This document shows positions 60,102 through 64,000 of a stretch of DNA of 64,000 nt, in pieces. Every line of letters starts with the position of its first letter. Positions within the stretch are counted from its first letter, which is position 1. The position numbers and the translations under genes are program-made. The notes under the pieces were generated by a model, which saw only the letters and a list, made by a program, of their open reading frames with translations, was not told where the DNA came from and searched no databases. Source of the stretch: Streptomyces chryseus (GTDB taxonomy: Bacteria; Actinomycetota; Actinomycetes; Streptomycetales; Streptomycetaceae). The stretch spans positions 62,001 through 126,000 of the forward strand of contig NZ_BMVO01000005.1 of NCBI RefSeq assembly GCF_014650755.1. Reading direction: 5' to 3'.

Positions 60102-62176
60102 ATGGCCGGCAGCAGTCAGCCGATCACGGTGAGAATCGCGCGTGGGTGTGCGGCACATCCATGGCGAGCCATAGTCGGGTGGCTGCTGTTCCTCGCCCTG
60201 TGCGTGGGCGCGGGCAGCACGGCGGGCATGAACAAGGGGCAGTTCTCCGACTTCTGGATCGGTGAGGCCGGCCGCGCCGAGTCCATCGCCGCCGACGGCG
60301 GGCTCACCCCGCCGCCCGTCGAGCGGGTGCTGATCACGGCGGAGCGCGGGAAGCTCGACGCCGCTGCCGCCCGGGACGCCGCCCGCGACGTACGGCAGCG
60401 GATGGAGGACCTGCCCGCCGTCGTCTCGACGGCCGGGCCGAAGGCCGCCGCGGACGGCTCCGCCGTGAAGACCTCCAGCGCACCGAGGCGATCAGCCTGC
60501 CGGTCACCTTCGTCATCCTGTTCTTCGTCTTCGGGGCCGTCCTCGCCGCCGGCATCCCGGTCCTGCTGGCGCTCTTCGCCTTCGCCGGAGCGGTGGGCCT
60601 CTACGGTCTCGCCTCCTGGATCACCCCCGACGCGGGCGGTGCGGCGCTGAGCGTCATCTTCATGCTGGGCATGGCGGTCGGCGTCGACTACTCGCTCTTC
60701 TACCTCAAGCGGGCCAGGGAGGAGCGCGAGCGCACGGGCGGCACGATCAGCCACGCCGCCGCCGTGGAACTCGCCGCGGCCACCTCGGGACGCGCCGTCG
60801 TCGACTCGGGGCTGGCGGTCGCCCTCGCGCTCGGCGGCCTGTACCTGATGGACGACGTGATCTTCTCGTCGATCGCCACCGGCGCCATCCTGGTCACCCT
60901 CGTCGCGGTGGCCGGCTCGCGGACCGTACTTCCCGCGCTGCTCGCCAAGCTGGGGGACCGCACAGACGGCCGCAGGGGGCGCCGCCGCGCCGCCCTGGGC
61001 CGTCCCGCCGGCGGCGCTGAGCACAGCCGCATGTGGTCCGCGCTGCTGCGGCCGGTCATGCGCAGGCCGCTGGTGACCCTGCTGGCCGGACTCACCGCGA
61101 CGGCGGCTCTCGCCCTGCCCACGCTCGGCATGAAGCTCGGCACCGAGGGCAAGGACACGTTCCCCGACAGCGTGGCGGCGATGGCGGCGTACGACCGGCT
61201 GACGGCCGCCTATCCGGCCGAGGGGATCGCGCACCTCGTGCTCGTACGGTCGGACGCCGCCCACGCCGACGAGGCGCAGGCAGCCCTGCGCCGGCTCGCC
61301 GAGCGGACCAGGGGCGACGCGCTCTTCGCCCAGGACGCCGGCGGGGCGCGACCGCGCACCTCCGCGGACGGCCGCGCGGCGATCCTCGCCCTCCCCGTGC
61401 CGTACGGCGAGAACGACGAAGCGGCGGGCCGCTCCCTGGCGCTGCTGCGCGACGAGCTCGTTCCGGCGACCGTCGGCAAGGTCGCGGGCACGCAGACCGC
61501 CGTCAGCGGCGAGATCGCCTACGGCGCGGACTACGCCGCGCACCAGGAGCAGCGGCTCCCCTGGGTGATCCTCTTCGTCTCGCTGGCGACCCTGGCGATC
61601 ATGTACACGGCGTTCCGCTCGATCGTCATGGCCGTGCTCAGCGTGCTGCTCAACCTCGCGGCGGTGCTGGTCTCCTGGGGCGTACTGACCCTCGTCTTCC
61701 AGGGCACCTGGGCCGAGGGGCTCCTCGGCTTCGAATCCACCGGGTTCGTCGGCTCCCGCACCCCGTTGCTGGTCTTCGCCATCCTGGTGGGGCTCTCCAC
61801 CGACTACCAGATCTTCGTGGTCAGCCGGATCAGGGAGGCCGTGCGGCGCGGCGCGCCGACCCGGGAGGCCGTGGTGGACGGCATCACCGGCTCCGCGAGT
61901 GTGGTCACCAGCGCCGCGGTCATCATGGTGTCCGTCTTCGCCAGCTTCCTCTTCATCGACCGCATCGAGATGAAGCAGATCGCCGTGGGCCTCACGGTGG
62001 CGGTGCTGTTCGACGCGATCGTGCTGCGGGCGCTGATCCTGCCCTCGGCGATGGCGCTCCTCGGCGACCGCTGCTGGGGCCGCGACCGGACCGCCGCGCC
62101 CGCCCGGGCGACACCGCCCGGCGGCGAGCCGCCCCACCCGCTCACCGTCGCCCCGGCCCTCCCGCGACGAGGATGA
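60102..62176 (+). pseudogene. MMPL family transporter, internal deletion with frameshift
   Basis: Starts at ATG 60102 with GGGAGGG upstream. TM1 and the first about 85 residues of the extracytoplasmic loop read normally to ADGSAV (about 60466); then the frame breaks. Family-typical sequence resumes in another frame with DLQRTEAISLPVTF at 60470 and continues to the stop at 62176 with all later helices, including VDYSLFYLKRAREERE and STDYQIFVVSRIREAV. The loop between TM1 and TM2 is about 60 residues too short, so an internal deletion and frame shift are likely. The downstream part alone (from 60593) might be translated but lacks TM1. A sequencing or assembly error is possible. Confidence 0.75.
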
Positions 62177-62291
62177 GGATCACCGCCACGGCGCCGTCCT
62201 TCACCACGCCGCCCTGACCACCCGCCATGCCCCTGGCCACGAGGCCAGGGTCACGGCGCGGTCGCAGCCCCCTTCCGAGCCGTGAGACCTC

Positions 62292-62333
62292 CGACGGCGG
62301 GGGAGACCACGCGCGATCGCCGGCCCGCCGTCG
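62292..62333 (-). repeat. Inverted repeat downstream of treY
   Basis: 10-bp arms CGACGGCGGG (62292-62301) and CCCGCCGTCG (62324-62333) just past the treY stop; a 22-nt loop. Possible terminator for treY. Confidence 0.45.
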
Positions 62334-62338
62334 TGCTC

Positions 62339-64000
62339 CTACGTCTCCTCAGGGCCGCGCGTGAGCAGCGACACCGGGCGGTCGCCGAAGAGGTCGGCAA
62401 GGGGTACCGAACCCGTGAAGGTGCGGGACGGGGAGAGGGTGTCCGTCCAGCGCCCCTCCGGCAGCGGCAGCCGTGTGTCGCGCCAGCCGCCCGCGTCCGC
62501 GAGGCGCAGCGACAGGCGCGTGACGGCGGTGACCGCACGGCCCGAGCGGCAGAAGGCCACGCAGTGGGCGGCGGCCGGGCCCACGGGGGTGAGCGGGGTG
62601 TACGTTCCCGACTCGCCGAAGACCTCGGGGTGGGCCCGCCGCAGGGCGAGCGCCGCCACCGTGACGGCGTACTTCTGCGCGCTGAGGTCGTCGTCGCCCG
62701 CGGCCGGTGACACGAAGGCGACCGGGCGCCGGTTGTCCGGGTCGACCAGTGCGCGGAACTCCCGCTCGGTGCCCTGGTAGAGGTCCGGCACGCCGGGCAT
62801 CGTCAGGTGCAGCAGCGTCGCCCCGAGCACGTTGGCCCGTACGTACGGATCCAGATCCCGCGCGAACTTCGCCACCGTCTCGAACGGCGCTCCGGCCGGC
62901 CCCGCCGCCACGAAATCGGCCACGGCCCGCTCGTACACCTCGTCCTGCTCGGTCCAGCTGGTGCGCAGCCCCGCCTCCCGCACCGACTTCAGCAGCGCGG
63001 CCGTCAGCCGCTCCGCGTCCGGCTCCCCGAAGCCGAGGGCCGTCTGCCAGGCCGTCCACGCCAGGTGGGCGTCGGGGCCGGGCACCTGGGCCAGGCCCGC
63101 GAGGAGCCGGGCCCACCGTTCGGGGCACTCGGACAGCACCGCGATCCGGGCCCGCACGTCCGCGCTGCGCTTGGTGTCGTGCGTGGACAGTACGGTGCCG
63201 GTGGCCGGCCAGTCGCGCGCCAGCCGGGTGCAGAAGGCGTGGAACTCCGCCGGGCTCACCCCGGGGGCCCCCGGGTCGCCGCCCACCTCGTTGGCCGAGA
63301 TCAACGGCGTGTAGCGGTAGAACGCCGTGTCCTCCACCGACTTGGCCCGCAGCGCCGACGCCGTCTGCGCGAACCTGGCACAGAACGCCGCCCGGTCCGG
63401 CCCGTCGCCCAGCCTCCCCAGCGCCAGGTCGCGCACGAGATCGACGACCGCCGCCTCCTCCCGCACCGCGAACCCGGCCTTCACCTGTCGCGCCGCCTCC
63501 ACCGGAACGGCCGCCGCGGCGCTCTCGGGACACGGCCCGCCCGCCGTCACGTACGGGCGGTACACGGGAACGCGCACCAGCAGTTCCCGTACGGCTTCGC
63601 GCAACGCCCAGGGCGCGTAGTCGCGCAGCGCGGGATCGGCCGCGCAGATCCGCTCGGCCGTACGGACGAGATAGCGGGTCTCCGCCGCGAGCTCGTGCGT
63701 CAGCACCTTGTACGCCGACCGTCGTACCGTCGCTTCCCAGGAACCGCCGCGGTCCCCGGCGGGACCCGCGAAATCGCGGTAGTGGGCCATCAGTTCCCCG
63801 GCGCCGGACGGATCGGTGAACAGGCCGTCGATCCGGTACAGCGCGTCGTACCCCGTCGTTCCCGAGACCGGCCATTCGGCGGGCAGCCGTTCGGGGCCGG
63901 TCAGGATCTTCTCCACGACCGTCCAGCAGCCGCCGACGGCCTCCTGGAGGCGCCGCAGGTAGGCCTCCGGGTCGGCCAGACCGTCGGGGTGGTCGATCCG
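62339..64000 (-). CDS. treY: Malto-oligosyltrehalose synthase, C-terminal part
   Basis: About 553 codons are visible; the gene continues past the right edge. The edge-proximal sequence, read from base 64000, contains RIDHPDGLADPEAYLRRLQE, the TreY active-site region; GH13 catalytic Asp and later THDTKR are diagnostic. An internal GTG at 63916 is not the real start. The enzyme isomerises the reducing end of maltodextrin to a trehalose linkage, feeding TreZ. C-terminal sequence AAHCVAFCRSGRAVTAVTRLS to TRGPEET is intact. Confidence 0.95.
   Translation of the reverse strand, partial: RIDHPDGLADPEAYLRRLQEAVGGCWTVVEKILTGPERLPAEWPVSGTTGYDALYRIDGLFTDPSGAGELMAHYRDFAGPAGDRGGSWEATVRRSAYKVLTHELAAETRYLVRTAERICAADPALRDYAPWALREAVRELLVRVPVYRPYVTAGGPCPESAAAAVPVEAARQVKAGFAVREEAAVVDLVRDLALGRLGDGPDRAAFCARFAQTASALRAKSVEDTAFYRYTPLISANEVGGDPGAPGVSPAEFHAFCTRLARDWPATGTVLSTHDTKRSADVRARIAVLSECPERWARLLAGLAQVPGPDAHLAWTAWQTALGFGEPDAERLTAALLKSVREAGLRTSWTEQDEVYERAVADFVAAGPAGAPFETVAKFARDLDPYVRANVLGATLLHLTMPGVPDLYQGTEREFRALVDPDNRRPVAFVSPAAGDDDLSAQKYAVTVAALALRRAHPEVFGESGTYTPLTPVGPAAAHCVAFCRSGRAVTAVTRLSLRLADAGGWRDTRLPLPEGRWTDTLSPSRTFTGSVPLADLFGDRPVSLLTRGPEET

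Noticed and set aside
60593..62176. Complete MMPL transporter from a downstream start
   Set aside because: It would lack TM1, most of the first extracytoplasmic loop and the start of TM2, so the locus is better described as a broken gene.

Overview
This window is chromosomal DNA from a high-GC actinobacterium, almost certainly a Streptomyces. The evidence is the very strong G/C bias at third codon positions, frequent GTG starts, many start codons preceded at 6-8 nt by a TANNNT-like -10 box (leaderless mRNAs), twin-arginine lipoproteins, a Scr1-type XRE/DUF397 pair, coproporphyrin-dependent heme genes and an iron-box-controlled locus. As I remember it, the gene order (sugar ABC transporter, dxs, permease, fadBA, rnd, orphan regulator, DUF3000, hemE ... 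hemG-hemQ ... DUF692 ... murC-msrB) matches the conserved core of Streptomyces chromosomes. No tRNA, rRNA, CRISPR array, prophage or NRPS/PKS gene was seen. No stretch of more than about 300 bases lacks a gene.

Layout. 1-8.7 kb: end of a xylose-type sugar ABC importer, dxs (isoprenoid precursors), an amino-acid permease, a GT39-like membrane glycosyltransferase, a NYN-domain protein and an unknown protein. 8.7-13.6 kb: fadB and fadA, translationally coupled, then an IS30-family insertion sequence lying in the apex of a former terminator hairpin. 13.6-24.3 kb: ribonuclease D, an orphan LuxR-type regulator, DUF3000, hemE, a CoA-disulfide-reductase-like flavoprotein, a DUF4349 lipoprotein, hemG, hemQ and a secreted TAP-type peptidase. 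24.6-26.9 kb: a DUF692/MNIO metalloenzyme and a TIGR04222-type membrane protein with a Cys/Gly/Ser tail. 27-31 kb: DUF4142, PTH2-like, AIM24, a 45-aa zinc-ribbon microprotein, a GNAT and a polysaccharide deacetylase lipoprotein.

31-42.2 kb is an accessory locus of two divergent operons, each headed by a DmdR/IdeR-type iron box. The left operon encodes a clavaminate-synthase-like oxygenase, SbnB-like and SbnA-like 2,3-diaminopropionate enzymes, a Y4yA-type PLP decarboxylase and a MATE exporter. The right operon encodes a Dpp/Nik-type ABC importer with a fused double ATPase. No NRPS or NIS synthetase is present, so this looks like a minimal metallophore make-export-import system.

42.2-50.8 kb: PhoX-like, OsmC, ZapE-like ATPase, RibD-like reductase, an unknown protein, murC, msrB, the XRE/DUF397 pair, ohr and ohrR. 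50.8-64 kb: GH38 alpha-mannosidase, VOC protein, P-loop kinase, M24 peptidase, treZ, a GNAT, a DUF1707-FHA protein, a broken MMPL transporter and the C-terminal part of treY, which runs off the right end. The two most interesting loci are the MNIO/Cys-tail pair, whose mRNA leader can fold over its own ribosome-binding site, and the iron-box diaminopropionate locus.
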